64,000 nucleotides of DNA from Ochrobactrum sp. BTU1 (GTDB taxonomy: Bacteria; Pseudomonadota; Alphaproteobacteria; Rhizobiales; Rhizobiaceae): positions 310,001 through 374,000 of the forward strand of contig CP076356.1 in NCBI GenBank assembly GCA_018798825.1. The letters are read 5' to 3'. Position numbers and translations under genes: made by a program. A model generated the notes under the pieces. The model saw only the letters and a program-made list of their open reading frames with translations. It had not been told where the DNA came from and ran no database searches. Position 1 is the first letter of the stretch. Every line of letters begins with the position of its first letter. Positions 17,391-26,575 of this stretch are shown piece by piece.

Positions 17391-17870
17391 GGTGTCCTCC
17401 TCGTTTGGGGCCAGGGTAATCAACCCTCAAACAGCAGCGCCCGTAAAATGGCTGCTGGAATGAGTACTGTGAACCTATTTCACGACTTTAGCAACAAATC
17501 GTTTTGGCGAGTGTGAGATGCAGCTCGCTGTCACTGCTTTAATCTGAGGGTTCGAACTGAGAGTAACGGGCTTGTTTGCACGATTGCATGACGCGCCCAT
17601 CAACCTGTCATCAGTGGAATATCGAAGGTTGGCGTGAAGGGTATATTCAAGTCCATCCGGAGCGCCGAAGTTCAAAAAGCCGACGCTACGACGCATAGGG
17701 GTTGTCTGAGGCACTCAGCCTCGCCATCCAGATGAATGCAGGTGCTGCGTCCCACCCGCGCGCCAAAGGTCTTCGACGCTGCCAAGCTGGTTTGATACGC
17801 TGTCACCGCACAAATTTCTAAACTTTAAAGCTTAAGGGCGATACCCGCCGCAGCTGTGTTACATTTATTT
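17391..17870. other. intergenic region
   Basis: No gene supported. A minus-strand frame at 17475-17714 (79 residues) has no motif and low-information composition. No clear terminator was found for the LysR gene that ends at 17871. Confidence 0.35.
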
Positions 17871-18764
17871 TCAAGATAGACTTTTTCTTAGCCTCGGCGC
17901 GGCAAAATCGAGGAATGTCCTGAGCTTGAGGGGCATCAAACCCTGAATAAGGTGAACGAGGTGGACGGGGGAGGTTTCAAGTTCGAAATCCTCAAGGACC
18001 GGCTGGAGTAAACCCTCATCAACCGCCCGTTTTGCCTGGTAGGCCATGATGCGGGTCACGCCGATTCCAGACACGGCGGCATCCACAGCAGCCTCGGCAG
18101 TGTTGACGGAAAGGCGAGGGTTGATGGGTACCGTAATATCCTGCTTTGCATCCCGAAACATCCAGAAACGGTGAGAGAACATCCCCTCGAACGCAATGCA
18201 ATGGTGATCGGAGAGGTCATTTGGATGTTGAAGCTGCGGGTTGCGTTTCAGGTAGTCCGGATTGGCATAGACAGTCGTGCGCATGTTGCCGAGACGTGTC
18301 GCGATGAGATTACTCTCTGGAAGCCTGCCGATGCGCAATGCGACATCGATTTGTTCGTCTGCGAGGCTGACTGTGCGGTCGCCCAAGGTGAGCCGGATAT
18401 TAATGTCCGGAAAAGCCTTGAGGAAATCGGTTACGACGGGCAGCACATGCAGGCGGCCGAACACGATCGGCGCTGTCACCATTAGGTCGCCTCTCGGAGC
18501 GAGATACTCACCAGATGCGCGCTTTTCTGCCTCGTCCACACGCCCGAGGATTTCACGGGCCGCTGCGACATAGCTTTCACCGGCTTCTGTGAGCAAGACT
18601 TTGCGGCTGGTCCGCGTGATTAGGCGAACTCCAAGATGGGACTCGAGATCGGAAACCTTACGGCTCACTGTTGGCAGCGGCGAATGGAGTGCACGCGAGG
18701 CTGCTGAGAGGCTGCCGGTTTCCACCACCGCCAACAGAACGGCCATTGCTTCAAGACGATCCAT
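17871..18764 (-). CDS. LysR-family transcriptional regulator
   Basis: 297 residues. N-terminal winged helix (residues about 1-60: LLAVVETGSLSAASRALHS, then PTVSRKVSDLESHLGVRL) and a C-terminal effector domain with GDLMVTAPIVFGRLHVLPVV. Belongs to the broad CrgA/AaeR-like LysR subgroup. It is divergent from the glutathione S-transferase gene at 18884 and probably controls it together with its own promoter. The effector cannot be told. Confidence 0.92.
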   Translation of the reverse strand: MDRLEAMAVLLAVVETGSLSAASRALHSPLPTVSRKVSDLESHLGVRLITRTSRKVLLTEAGESYVAAAREILGRVDEAEKRASGEYLAPRGDLMVTAPIVFGRLHVLPVVTDFLKAFPDINIRLTLGDRTVSLADEQIDVALRIGRLPESNLIATRLGNMRTTVYANPDYLKRNPQLQHPNDLSDHHCIAFEGMFSHRFWMFRDAKQDITVPINPRLSVNTAEAAVDAAVSGIGVTRIMAYQAKRAVDEGLLQPVLEDFELETSPVHLVHLIQGLMPLKLRTFLDFAAPRLRKSLS

Positions 18765-18789
18765 TGAACACTTCCAAAAAACGAGAGGA

Positions 18790-18806
18790 TACCTCTATCA
18801 AAGGTA
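18790..18806. promoter_or_regulatory. possible LysR operator
   Basis: Inverted repeat TACCT (18790-18794), seven bases, AGGTA (18802-18806), with a T-N11-A arrangement, in the 119-base control region between the LysR gene and the GST gene. The arms are short, so the call is tentative. Confidence 0.45.
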
Positions 18807-18883
18807 ATCTACTACAGAAAATTGGATGCTGTTAGTTTCAAAGTATCGAGGAAGCCGCCTCCTCAATCTCAAGGGACCCTCAC

Positions 18884-19495
18884 ATGAAACTCCACTATTT
18901 TCCACTCTCAGGCCATGCACATCGGGCTGCGCTTTTCTTGTCGTTGTTGGGCATAAAGACAGAAATCATCGAGGTCGATCTCGGGAATGGCGCCCATAAG
19001 AAGCCGGATTTCTTCAAACTCAATCCGTTCGGTCAAGTGCCGGTGCTCGAGGATGGTGAGATTGTTGTCAGCGATTCCAATGCCATTCTGGTGTACCTCG
19101 CTACCAAACTCGGTCGCAAGGACTGGCTTCCGGATGATCCGCAATCAGCTGCGAAGGTGCAGAAATGGCTCTCGGTGGCTGCTGGCGAGATCGCCTATGG
19201 TCCCGCGGCAGCGCGCCTCATCACCGTGTTTGGGGCTGACTTCCGCGCCGAAGAAGTGATTGCCCGCGCGGATCACATTCTGGCTTTGATCAATGCCGAG
19301 CTCGAACAGCATCGGTTCATAACAGGCGACCGCCCCACGATCGCTGATATCGCACTCTACAGTTATATCGCCAGTGCGCCAGAAGGGAACGTGGATCTCG
19401 CGCCGCATCGAGAAGTCAGTCAGTGGCTTGCCCGTATCGAGGCACTGCCAGGTTTCCTAGCGTTCCCCAAGACCCAGATCGGTCTTGCTTCTTGA
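18884..19495 (+). CDS. glutathione S-transferase
   Basis: Cytosolic GST of 203 residues, the usual length. The thioredoxin-like N-domain starts [19 protein letters not shown], with [20 protein letters not shown] holding the conserved cis-Pro and the Glu/Ser that bind the glutathione gamma-glutamyl group (here Asp-Ser). The helical C-domain contains [14 protein letters not shown], the N-capping box. Probably a detoxification enzyme induced through the divergent LysR regulator. A hairpin with a T-run follows the stop codon. Confidence 0.92.
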   Translation: MKLHYFPLSGHAHRAALFLSLLGIKTEIIEVDLGNGAHKKPDFFKLNPFGQVPVLEDGEIVVSDSNAILVYLATKLGRKDWLPDDPQSAAKVQKWLSVAAGEIAYGPAAARLITVFGADFRAEEVIARADHILALINAELEQHRFITGDRPTIADIALYSYIASAPEGNVDLAPHREVSQWLARIEALPGFLAFPKTQIGLAS

Positions 19496-19500
19496 TACCG

Positions 19501-19534
19501 TCGCGACGTCCGGCTGACTCCGGCCGCGTTTTTT
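19501..19534 (+). terminator. possible rho-independent terminator after GST
   Basis: An imperfect GC-rich stem built on two CCGG halves with GCG/CGC flanks (about 19503-19527), followed by TTTTTT (19529-19534). It falls between the GST stop and the PNPOx-like gene, which starts at 19553, so read-through would be partial. Confidence 0.5.
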
Positions 19535-19552
19535 CCAGATAGAGGCGACGAT

Positions 19553-20560
19553 ATGCCCGATCAAGCAACGATACCAGCTTCGCCATGGCACGACGGCGAG
19601 CTCCAAATGCAACGCCAAGCTGGCGTTGCAGACCAAATGGATGCGCTCGGTCGCAAATTCATACGGGAGTTTCTGCTTGATCAACATCGGGAATTCTACT
19701 CCTCGCTGCCATTCATCGTAATTGGAGCCGTCGATAGGCACGGTACGCCATGGGCGAGCATTCGTAGTGGTCGGCCAGGGTTCCTGTATTCACCGGATCC
19801 GCTGACATTGGAGATTAATGCCATCGACGATCCGAGCGACCCTGCGCAAGATGGTATGCGCGGCGGCGACCCGATCGGCCTGCTTGGCATCGACCTGCTC
19901 TCTCGGCGTCGCAATCGCCTGAATGGTAAGATCGGCCGCGGGAAAAGTAATCGTTTCTGTGTAGCCGTTGATCATAGCTTCGGAAATTGTCCGCGCTACA
20001 TTCAGAGCCGACATTTTGCTTTTGTCCGCGATCCAGCGGAGCCATTAAATTCACCGGCAATAATTTTAGACCGGCTAGACGACCACGCCCGTCGGATCAT
20101 TGAGAAGGCGGATACATTTTTTGTTGCTTCTTATTTCGATCGTCAGCACGAGGGTCGACAGGTCGATGTCTCCCATCGCGGTGGCCGGGCAGGTTTTGTG
20201 CGTATTGATGCCGACGGTGGCCTGACAGTGCCGGATTTCAATGGCAATTTATTCTTCAACACGCTCGGCAACTTCCTCGTCAATCCGCGGGCTGGCCTTT
20301 TGTTCGTTGATCATGAGGCAGGCGACGTTTTGCAGCTCGCGGGCAGGGTGGAAGTCATCCTTGAGGCGCCCGAAATCGCTGCTTTTGAAGGGGCCGAGCG
20401 GTTCTGGCGGGTCATTCCGACGACGTTGGTCATGCGTAAAAATGTGCTGCCATTACGGTGGACATTTGCTGAAAATGGCATGTCGCCTAGCAGCATAAAG
20501 ACGGGCATTTGGAATGAAGCCGAAGCACGTCTTGACGCATTGGCGAAGGTGAAGACCTGA
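19553..20560 (+). CDS. pyridoxamine-5'-phosphate-oxidase-fold flavoprotein
   Basis: 335 residues with a split-barrel flavin-binding fold. The C-terminal half shows FFVASYFDRQHEGRQVDVSH and FNTLGNFLVNPRAGLLFVDH, family stretches of the large PNPOx-like proteins often fused to a ferredoxin reductase and a 2Fe-2S domain. Here the gene ends after the PNPOx part, and a decayed 2Fe-2S domain lies about 150 bases downstream, so this may be what remains of a larger fusion. It probably binds FMN or FAD and acts as a small-molecule oxidoreductase. It follows GST, separated by a possible terminator. Confidence 0.8.
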   Translation: MPDQATIPASPWHDGELQMQRQAGVADQMDALGRKFIREFLLDQHREFYSSLPFIVIGAVDRHGTPWASIRSGRPGFLYSPDPLTLEINAIDDPSDPAQDGMRGGDPIGLLGIDLLSRRRNRLNGKIGRGKSNRFCVAVDHSFGNCPRYIQSRHFAFVRDPAEPLNSPAIILDRLDDHARRIIEKADTFFVASYFDRQHEGRQVDVSHRGGRAGFVRIDADGGLTVPDFNGNLFFNTLGNFLVNPRAGLLFVDHEAGDVLQLAGRVEVILEAPEIAAFEGAERFWRVIPTTLVMRKNVLPLRWTFAENGMSPSSIKTGIWNEAEARLDALAKVKT

Positions 20561-20711
20561 AGACGATTTCGTATTGAATTGTTCTGCCGCAGCTACACGT
20601 CGCCCAGCGCGCCGTCCAACGGATATTGTAGGTGAAGAATCGAACAAAAGCACAGCGTATCGTTTCAAGCCCATCCGAGGCGGGAAGGCGACAAAATCGA
20701 AATGATGCCTC

Positions 20712-20918
20712 TTGCAGGTTGATTTATCATTTAAGCTATGGAGCGGACGCGATTCACTGCTGATGCTTGGTGAGCGTATCTGGCTTTGTCAGGATTTTGG
20801 CCGCAGGGCGGGCCTTTGCGGTACCTGTTGGACCTCAGTTATCGAAGGTGCGCCAGCTATGGCGCAGAGCCGACTTATCAGGCTGCAAAATGCAAGGAGC
20901 TGATGCGTTGGTAAATTG
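20712..20918 (+). pseudogene. remnant of a 2Fe-2S ferredoxin domain
   Basis: The plus frame here encodes SLLMLGERIWLCQDFGRRAG followed by LCGTCWTSVIEGAP, a good match to plant-type ferredoxin domains (FGCRAGxCGTC...VxxG). The first cluster Cys is replaced by Arg (FGRRAG). The frame then stops, while the next frame continues SYGAEPTYQA, the usual sequel. There is no start codon or ribosome site, and the reductase domain that normally precedes it is absent. Most likely the end of a PNPOx-reductase-ferredoxin fusion whose middle was deleted. Confidence 0.6.
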
Positions 20919-20938
20919 ATGTCCGCCATCTTCCATAC

Positions 20939-20948
20939 TAGTCTACCA
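20939..20948. promoter_or_regulatory. possible FCD-GntR operator before uxuA
   Basis: TAGTCTACCA fits TNGT-NN-ACNA, a pattern used by several FCD-type GntR regulators. It lies 36 bases upstream of the uxuA start. A second match (TTGTATACTA on the minus strand, 27474-27465) lies before the binding-protein gene of the facing transporter operon. Both could be bound by the GntR protein encoded at 23668-24384. Confidence 0.4.
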
Positions 20949-20983
20949 TCTGCTAATCAGGACGTAATAGATGGAGGCAGAAC

Positions 20984-22201
20984 GTGAGACAGACTTGGAG
21001 ATGGTTCGGTCCAAAGGATCTGACGTCAATCGACGATATGCGGCAGGCAGGTGTGGAGGGTGTTGTTTCGGCTCTGCATCATGTGCCGACAGGAGAGATC
21101 TGGAGCCCGGATGAAATTGCCCTGCGACAGGCACAAATCGGACGAATGAAGGACGGCGCGCAGTCCCGATTGGCTTGGGAAGTGGTCGAAAGCCTGCCCG
21201 TATCCGAAGACATCAAGCGACAGACTGGCGACTGGAAGACCCATATCGCCAACTGGAAAGCCAGCATGGCCAATCTAAGCCGTGCTGGCATAGAGGTCAT
21301 CTGCTATAATTTCATGCCGGTACTGGATTGGACACGCACGGATCTCGCCTACCGTTTGGACAGCGGCGCGACATGTATGCGTTTTGATCTTGTTGATTTC
21401 GCCGCTTTCGATATTCACATACTGCAACGCAAAGCCGCGTCAGATAGTTTTCCCGCCGACGTGGTGCAAGCTGCAAACGAGCGTTTTGCAACGATGAGCG
21501 ATGCACGCCGCGAGGAACTTGCTGCCAATACCGTTTATGGCCTGCCTGGTGCAGCCGAAAACTTTACCCTTAACGATGTGCGCGACCATCTAGCTAAATA
21601 TGACAATATCAGCCCAGACAAGCTGCGCGGTCACCTCATTGATTTTCTTTCAGAAGTGTCTCCGCTGGCCGAAAAACTTGGCATGCGGCTGTGCTGTCAC
21701 CCGGACGATCCTCCGTTCCAACTCCTGGGGCTGCCGCGCGTCATGTCCACGGAGGCGGATTACCGCCAGATCATTGAAGCCGTAGATATTCCGGCCAATG
21801 GCATCACGCTTTGCACGGGCTCACTCGGCACCCGGCGGGACAATGACTTGCCCGGAATGATGGCCCGTCTTGGCGATCGCGTCCATTTTTTGCATCTACG
21901 CAATGTCACGATTGAAGATGCGGGCCAGTACGGCTCTTTCCATGAGGCAGGCCATCTGGAAGGCGGTACGGACATGGTCGCCATGGTCGCTTCGATTCTG
22001 GCTGAAGAACGCCGTCGCAAGGCAGCAGGTCGAACGGATTGGCAAATTCCATTTCGTCCCGATCATGGACAAGATATTCTGGACGATCTCGGCCGTCGCG
22101 GACAGCCAGGATATCCGTCCATTGGCCGCTTGAAAGGTTTGGCTGAATTGCGTGGGATTATGACGGCGCTCGAACATCCGCTGACGAGGAGGGAGGCGTA
22201 A
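20984..22201 (+). CDS. uxuA: mannonate dehydratase UxuA
   Basis: Converts D-mannonate to 2-keto-3-deoxy-D-gluconate in hexuronate catabolism. 405 residues, the usual length. Begins MRQTWRWFGPKDLTSIDDMR with the family GVVSALHHVPTGEIW stretch. Metal-binding and catalytic histidines are visible in CCHPDDPP and HFLHLRN, and the C-terminus has PFRPDHGQDILDD. The start is GTG, chosen because GGAGGCAG precedes it and the N-terminus matches the family. Its stop overlaps the start of uxuB by one base (TAATG), so they are coupled. Confidence 0.96.
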   Translation: MRQTWRWFGPKDLTSIDDMRQAGVEGVVSALHHVPTGEIWSPDEIALRQAQIGRMKDGAQSRLAWEVVESLPVSEDIKRQTGDWKTHIANWKASMANLSRAGIEVICYNFMPVLDWTRTDLAYRLDSGATCMRFDLVDFAAFDIHILQRKAASDSFPADVVQAANERFATMSDARREELAANTVYGLPGAAENFTLNDVRDHLAKYDNISPDKLRGHLIDFLSEVSPLAEKLGMRLCCHPDDPPFQLLGLPRVMSTEADYRQIIEAVDIPANGITLCTGSLGTRRDNDLPGMMARLGDRVHFLHLRNVTIEDAGQYGSFHEAGHLEGGTDMVAMVASILAEERRRKAAGRTDWQIPFRPDHGQDILDDLGRRGQPGYPSIGRLKGLAELRGIMTALEHPLTRREA

Positions 22202-23658
22202 TGAGACTTTCGGCCAAAAGCAGCCCAACGGACAAAGCCCAATGGCCCGTTTATGAGCCCCAGGTTCTTGATGCAGGCATTCTGCATCTGGGACTCGGCG
22301 CTTTTGCCCGTTCCCATCTGGCTGCTTATACCGACGCGGCCTTGACGCAAACGCCATCCGATTGGCGGATCGTCGGTGCCTCGCTGCGCGGAACTGACGT
22401 GGCCGATGCGATTAACCCGCAGGACGGTTATTACACGCTGATCGTACGCGGTGAAGAAAGCCGCGCTCGTGTTATCGGCTCGGTAAAACAGGTGCTTGCT
22501 GGAGCGACCGTCGGCGCTGAAGCGCTTGCCTTTATGTCAGAGCCAAAGTGCCGGATCGTTAGCATCACCGTGACGGAAAAAGGGTATGGTCTGTTGCGCA
22601 GCGGTGCTTGTGATCGCAACCATCCGGCAGTTATTGCCGATCTCGCAACACCTGAACAACCCAGAGGCGTGCTTGGCCTCATTGTATTGGGGCTGAAACA
22701 ACGCTTTAAGCTGGGCTTGCCGCCATTTACCGTTTTAAGCTGCGATAACCTACCGGATAATGGCGCGCTGTTGCGTGCTGCGGTCATCGATTTCGCTACA
22801 CGCGCCTATGGTTCTGAACTGGCAAACCGTATCGCTCAAGAGGTTGCTTTCCCGGCCACCATGGTGGATCGCATCACGCCGCAGCCAACCGAGCAGACGC
22901 GCGCCGATGCGGCACTGGCCGTCGGTTGCGAAGATGACGCTGCGATCGAGACGGAAGCGTTTTCGCAATGGGTGATCGAGGATCACTTTCCTGCTGGGCG
23001 GCCGGCATGGGAGGCGATGGGTGCTACCTTTACCCAAGACGTCCGCCCTTTTGAAAAAATGAAACTGCGCATGCTTAATGGCAGTCATTCGATGCTCGCC
23101 TATGCCGGGTTTCTCACAAGCAAGACCTATGTGCGCGATGTGATGGCGGACGCAGCACTCAACAGGCTGGTGCAGCGCCATTTGCGAGCCGCCGCTCAAA
23201 CCCTGCCCAAGATGAATGCTGATCTGGATGCTTATGCGCAGGCTTTGGCCAGCCGATTTGCTAATCCGGCTATCGCACATGAAACGCGCCAGATTGCTAT
23301 GGATGGGACGGAAAAGATGCCGCAACGCATCTTTGCGCCAGCCGTTGAATTGAATGAAAGTGGCGGTGACACGACGCCCTTCGCTTTCGCAACAGCGGCA
23401 TGGATGCGCTACGGTCTTGGTCGGGATGAGAAGGGAAGGTCATATCCGCTCAATGATCCACGTGGTGGAGAAATCGCCACAGCTCTGGGCAATGCGCAAT
23501 CTGCCTCAGATATATTTGTCGCTTATGCAGCATTGCCAAATTTATTGCCGCAAGTGTTGAAAGAAGGTCCATTTGCCCAACAGGTCATTTCTCGCCTTGA
23601 TCGCATGTTGGTCGACGGCATATTCGCCGCTATCCAACATGAAATAGAGACTTTCTGA
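22201..23658 (+). CDS. uxuB: fructuronate reductase / mannitol dehydrogenase family (UxuB)
   Basis: NAD-dependent polyol dehydrogenase family enzyme of 485 residues. Next to uxuA it most probably reduces D-fructuronate to D-mannonate. N-terminal Rossmann region ILHLGLGAFARSHLAAYTD, a second family stretch VLSCDNLPDNGALLRAAVID, and the catalytic-domain signature KMKLRMLNGSHSMLAY with the conserved Lys, Asn and His. Coupled to uxuA by a one-base overlap. It converges on the GntR regulator, with only nine bases between the stops. Confidence 0.92.
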   Translation: MRLSAKSSPTDKAQWPVYEPQVLDAGILHLGLGAFARSHLAAYTDAALTQTPSDWRIVGASLRGTDVADAINPQDGYYTLIVRGEESRARVIGSVKQVLAGATVGAEALAFMSEPKCRIVSITVTEKGYGLLRSGACDRNHPAVIADLATPEQPRGVLGLIVLGLKQRFKLGLPPFTVLSCDNLPDNGALLRAAVIDFATRAYGSELANRIAQEVAFPATMVDRITPQPTEQTRADAALAVGCEDDAAIETEAFSQWVIEDHFPAGRPAWEAMGATFTQDVRPFEKMKLRMLNGSHSMLAYAGFLTSKTYVRDVMADAALNRLVQRHLRAAAQTLPKMNADLDAYAQALASRFANPAIAHETRQIAMDGTEKMPQRIFAPAVELNESGGDTTPFAFATAAWMRYGLGRDEKGRSYPLNDPRGGEIATALGNAQSASDIFVAYAALPNLLPQVLKEGPFAQQVISRLDRMLVDGIFAAIQHEIETF

Positions 23659-23667
23659 TGGGGCGGA

Positions 23668-24384
23668 TCAAAGATCGTTGACGATGAGATCGGAGTAGCG
23701 TTGAGCCAGATGTTCGGTGACTTTAAGGACTTCCGAAAGGTGGACGTGCACGGCTGCTTCCGCAGCAATCGGGTCGCGACGTCGGATTGCTGATAACATG
23801 GCCTTATGCTGCTCAATGAGCAATTCCACTGGGGTCACATTGGGCAAGCTCAGAAAGCGCAAGCGATCAAACTGCGCTTTTTCCCGTTCGAGCAAGCTCC
23901 AAATGTCCCCCATTCGGATTCCATTGGCGACAGTGCGGTGAAAGGCATCGTCAGCGATGGTAAAATCCTCAGGAGATCCCTTGGAACCTTCCTGTTTGGC
24001 GATGACGGCGTCTAGTTCCGCAAGGGTAGAGGGGGAAAGTCCTTCCTCAGCGGCCCGCTTGAAAACTGCAACTTCGACCGCATTGCGCACGAAACGAGCA
24101 CGCTGCACGGCGGCCAATGAAATCGGCATAATGAAGGTGCCGCGCTGCGGCCAAACTTCGACAAGCCCCTGATCAACAAGGCGTAACAGGGCCTCACGGA
24201 CCGGCGTGCGGCTCGTACCAAAATGTTTGGCCAGTTCGTTCTCGGAAACGCGTTTTCCCGGCATGAGGCGCAGGGTTATGATATCGTTGCGAATGGCATT
24301 AAGAATGCTCCCCACCGTGGGAGGGGCGCCCACGCCAGGTACCGGTCTTTCAGGATTATGTGTCGATCCGAGAAGCCCTGCCAT
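23668..24384 (-). CDS. GntR-family (FCD) regulator
   Basis: 238 residues. Winged-helix domain at about residues 25-95 (MPGKRVSENELAKHFGTSRT, then PVREALLRLVDQGLVEVWPQ) and a C-terminal all-helical FCD domain, whose metal-site histidines are probably in DDAFHRTV and VHVHLSEV. It is the last gene of the ABC transporter operon (four bases after the ATPase) and faces uxuAB. The likely job is repression of both units until a sugar-acid-derived ligand arrives. Confidence 0.92.
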   Translation of the reverse strand: MAGLLGSTHNPERPVPGVGAPPTVGSILNAIRNDIITLRLMPGKRVSENELAKHFGTSRTPVREALLRLVDQGLVEVWPQRGTFIMPISLAAVQRARFVRNAVEVAVFKRAAEEGLSPSTLAELDAVIAKQEGSKGSPEDFTIADDAFHRTVANGIRMGDIWSLLEREKAQFDRLRFLSLPNVTPVELLIEQHKAMLSAIRRRDPIAAEAAVHVHLSEVLKVTEHLAQRYSDLIVNDL

Positions 24385-24387
24385 GCG

Positions 24388-25161
24388 TCAACCGTCCCAG
24401 CCGAGGTGGCTCAGGAAATCTTTTGTACGCACAGTTTTCGGATTCTCAAAAATCTGCTCCGGCGGCCCTTGCTCGATGATCCGCCCATCAGCAAAGACCA
24501 CGACCTGATCGGCAACACGCCGGGCGAACGTCATTTCGTGGGTCACGACAATCATAGTCATTCCGTCATCCGCCAGCCGTTTCATAACATTAAGCACTTC
24601 ACCGATGGTTTCGGGATCGAGTGCCGAGGTTGGTTCGTCAAAAAGCATGACTTCCGGTTCCATTGCAAGGGCCCTGGCGATGGCGACGCGCTGTTGCTGT
24701 CCTCCGGACAGGTTGGACGGGAAATTTTCAGCTTTATCGGAAAGTCCGACTTTGGCGAGCAAAGCCAATGCGCGTTCCTTTGCTTTCGCCTCCGACATCC
24801 CCAAAACGGTGGTCGGTCCCATCATGATATTGCCAAGCGCATTCTTGTGCGGAAAAAGCTCAAAATTTTGAAACACCATGCCCATGCGTTGGCGCATGGC
24901 GCGAACCTGTTTGGGGTCCTGCGTCAGTAAAGTGCTGTCAATCCTGATCTCTCCGCTATTAATGGCTTCAAGACCATTGGTACAACGCAATAGCGTGGAC
25001 TTGCCCGAGCCCGACGGACCAATGAGGCACACGACCTGTCCGCGCTGCACTTTCAGACTGACATCCTTGAGAGCTTCGAATGTGCCATAGGATTTGCAGA
25101 CATTGCGATATTCAATAACGACATCGCTGCTCTTTACGGCTGCTGTTTTGGAAGATGTCAT
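24388..25161 (-). CDS. polar amino-acid-type ABC transporter ATPase
   Basis: 257-residue ATPase of the GlnQ/HisP type. Walker A is GPSGSGKST, the signature is LSGGQQQR, Walker B is [14 protein letters not shown] and the switch His lies in VVTHEMTFA. It drives the two permeases encoded immediately upstream and overlaps the second by four bases. The N-terminal 17 residues before the ABC domain are an unremarkable lead. Confidence 0.96.
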   Translation of the reverse strand: MTSSKTAAVKSSDVVIEYRNVCKSYGTFEALKDVSLKVQRGQVVCLIGPSGSGKSTLLRCTNGLEAINSGEIRIDSTLLTQDPKQVRAMRQRMGMVFQNFELFPHKNALGNIMMGPTTVLGMSEAKAKERALALLAKVGLSDKAENFPSNLSGGQQQRVAIARALAMEPEVMLFDEPTSALDPETIGEVLNVMKRLADDGMTMIVVTHEMTFARRVADQVVVFADGRIIEQGPPEQIFENPKTVRTKDFLSHLGWDG

Positions 25162-25817
25162 TCGGTAACCCCGTATTTGCGGTGAATCCAGTCAACAATT
25201 TTGGCCTGCGGATAGCCCAGAAGCCAGTAAATCGCAGCCATTGCAGTAAGAAGTTCGATCACGCGGAACGTCTGTGAGCGGATCTGCAGCGCCGTATGTG
25301 CCAGATCACCGACCGCGATCACTGATACCAGCGAGGTGTCCTTGAACAGTGTGACCCATGTGGTCGCCAGCACCGGCAAAACACGGCGCGAAGCTTGCGG
25401 TAACACAATCTTGCGGAATGCCGTCCATTCGCTCATTCCCAGCGCCAGTCCTGCCTCGGTTTGTCCCTTGCGGATTGAGCGGATACCAGATCGGAACGTT
25501 TCCGAATTATAGGCTGCATTGTTGGCAACCAGCGCAACCAGCCCGGTCAGGAAAGGCGAAAATGCAATGCCGCTCATCATCGGCAGCACATAGAACGCCC
25601 AATAGACGACCAGAATGATCGGTAGATTGCGCATCAGTTCCACATAGCAGGTTGCAATTAGGGCTACGAACCTGAAGCGGGATTCACGCATAACCGCGAT
25701 CAGGATGCCCAATGGCGTTGCAAGCAGCATCGTGAGTACAGTCAGCGCAATGGTGATCAAGGCGCCATGACCCAATGCGGGGAGGCTTTTCCAAATGATG
25801 GACCAGTCGAAGCTCAT
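25158..25817 (-). CDS. polar amino-acid-type ABC transporter permease
   Basis: 219-residue inner-membrane permease of the His/Glu/Gln/opine family. It shows the N-terminal [20 protein letters not shown] stretch and the EAA loop [20 protein letters not shown] that docks to the ATPase. Overlaps its neighbours by four bases on both sides, so it is part of a tightly coupled transporter operon. Confidence 0.95.
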   Translation of the reverse strand: MSFDWSIIWKSLPALGHGALITIALTVLTMLLATPLGILIAVMRESRFRFVALIATCYVELMRNLPIILVVYWAFYVLPMMSGIAFSPFLTGLVALVANNAAYNSETFRSGIRSIRKGQTEAGLALGMSEWTAFRKIVLPQASRRVLPVLATTWVTLFKDTSLVSVIAVGDLAHTALQIRSQTFRVIELLTAMAAIYWLLGYPQAKIVDWIHRKYGVTE

Positions 25818-26479
25818 GAGCGCCCCAGAAAGGAAATGCGGCGATAGAGCATGTCGACGCCTCGGGTCAGCGGGAAGATGATGATAAAATAAAGGATCAT
25901 GACGGTGGTATAAGCTTCGACAGGCGCATATTTCTGGCCGGCAATTGCTTCGGCGCGGCGCATGAGTTCCGGCACGGCGATCACGGTGGCGATAGCCGTA
26001 TCCTTGACCGCGAGTGACAGTAGCGATCCAAAGGATGGCAGCATGCGGACGAAAGCCTGAGGCAGCACGATCTTGCGCAAGACCTGCGCCTGCGACATGC
26101 CGAGCGCCAGACCGGCGCGAACTTGACCGGGGCGCACGGACTGAATGCCAGCACGCATCACTTCAGCAACGTAAGCGGCCAGATGCAATGATAGTGAAAG
26201 TAACGCCGACCAGAATGGCGGTAGATTGATCCCCGTTGTGATCGGTAAGGCAAAATACACCCAGACCAAAACCACCAGTACCGGGATGGCACGCATGGTA
26301 TCGATGTAGAAAATCGTGATGCGGCTCAGCCATTTCGGACCGTAAAGGCGGGCGACGGTCAGCAGAAGCCCTAGAAAGAAGCTCAAGACGCTCACACTGG
26401 CGGCAAGCAGAAGTGTCACCACCAAGCCGCTGAGCAGGAACTGCCAACTATCAAAAACAGCGCTGAAATTGAATTCCAT
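25814..26479 (-). CDS. polar amino-acid-type ABC transporter permease
   Basis: 221-residue permease, partner of the one at 25158-25817. About five hydrophobic segments; EAA loop [20 protein letters not shown]; family phrase DTMRAIPVLVVLVWVYFALP. It follows the binding-protein gene after about 96 bases, and its end overlaps the next permease by four bases. Confidence 0.95.
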   Translation of the reverse strand: MEFNFSAVFDSWQFLLSGLVVTLLLAASVSVLSFFLGLLLTVARLYGPKWLSRITIFYIDTMRAIPVLVVLVWVYFALPITTGINLPPFWSALLSLSLHLAAYVAEVMRAGIQSVRPGQVRAGLALGMSQAQVLRKIVLPQAFVRMLPSFGSLLSLAVKDTAIATVIAVPELMRRAEAIAGQKYAPVEAYTTVMILYFIIIFPLTRGVDMLYRRISFLGRS

Positions 26480-26575
26480 GTGTCAATATCCAGAGATCCG
26501 GAACCATGAAAGTTCTGACTGAACAGAACCTGCTTTGCGCGCACTGAAGACCAGTGCGCGCAAAATCCATCCGGC

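Noticed and set aside
17475..17714. Minus-strand frame of 79 codons
   Set aside because: No ribosome site, motif or conservation clue.
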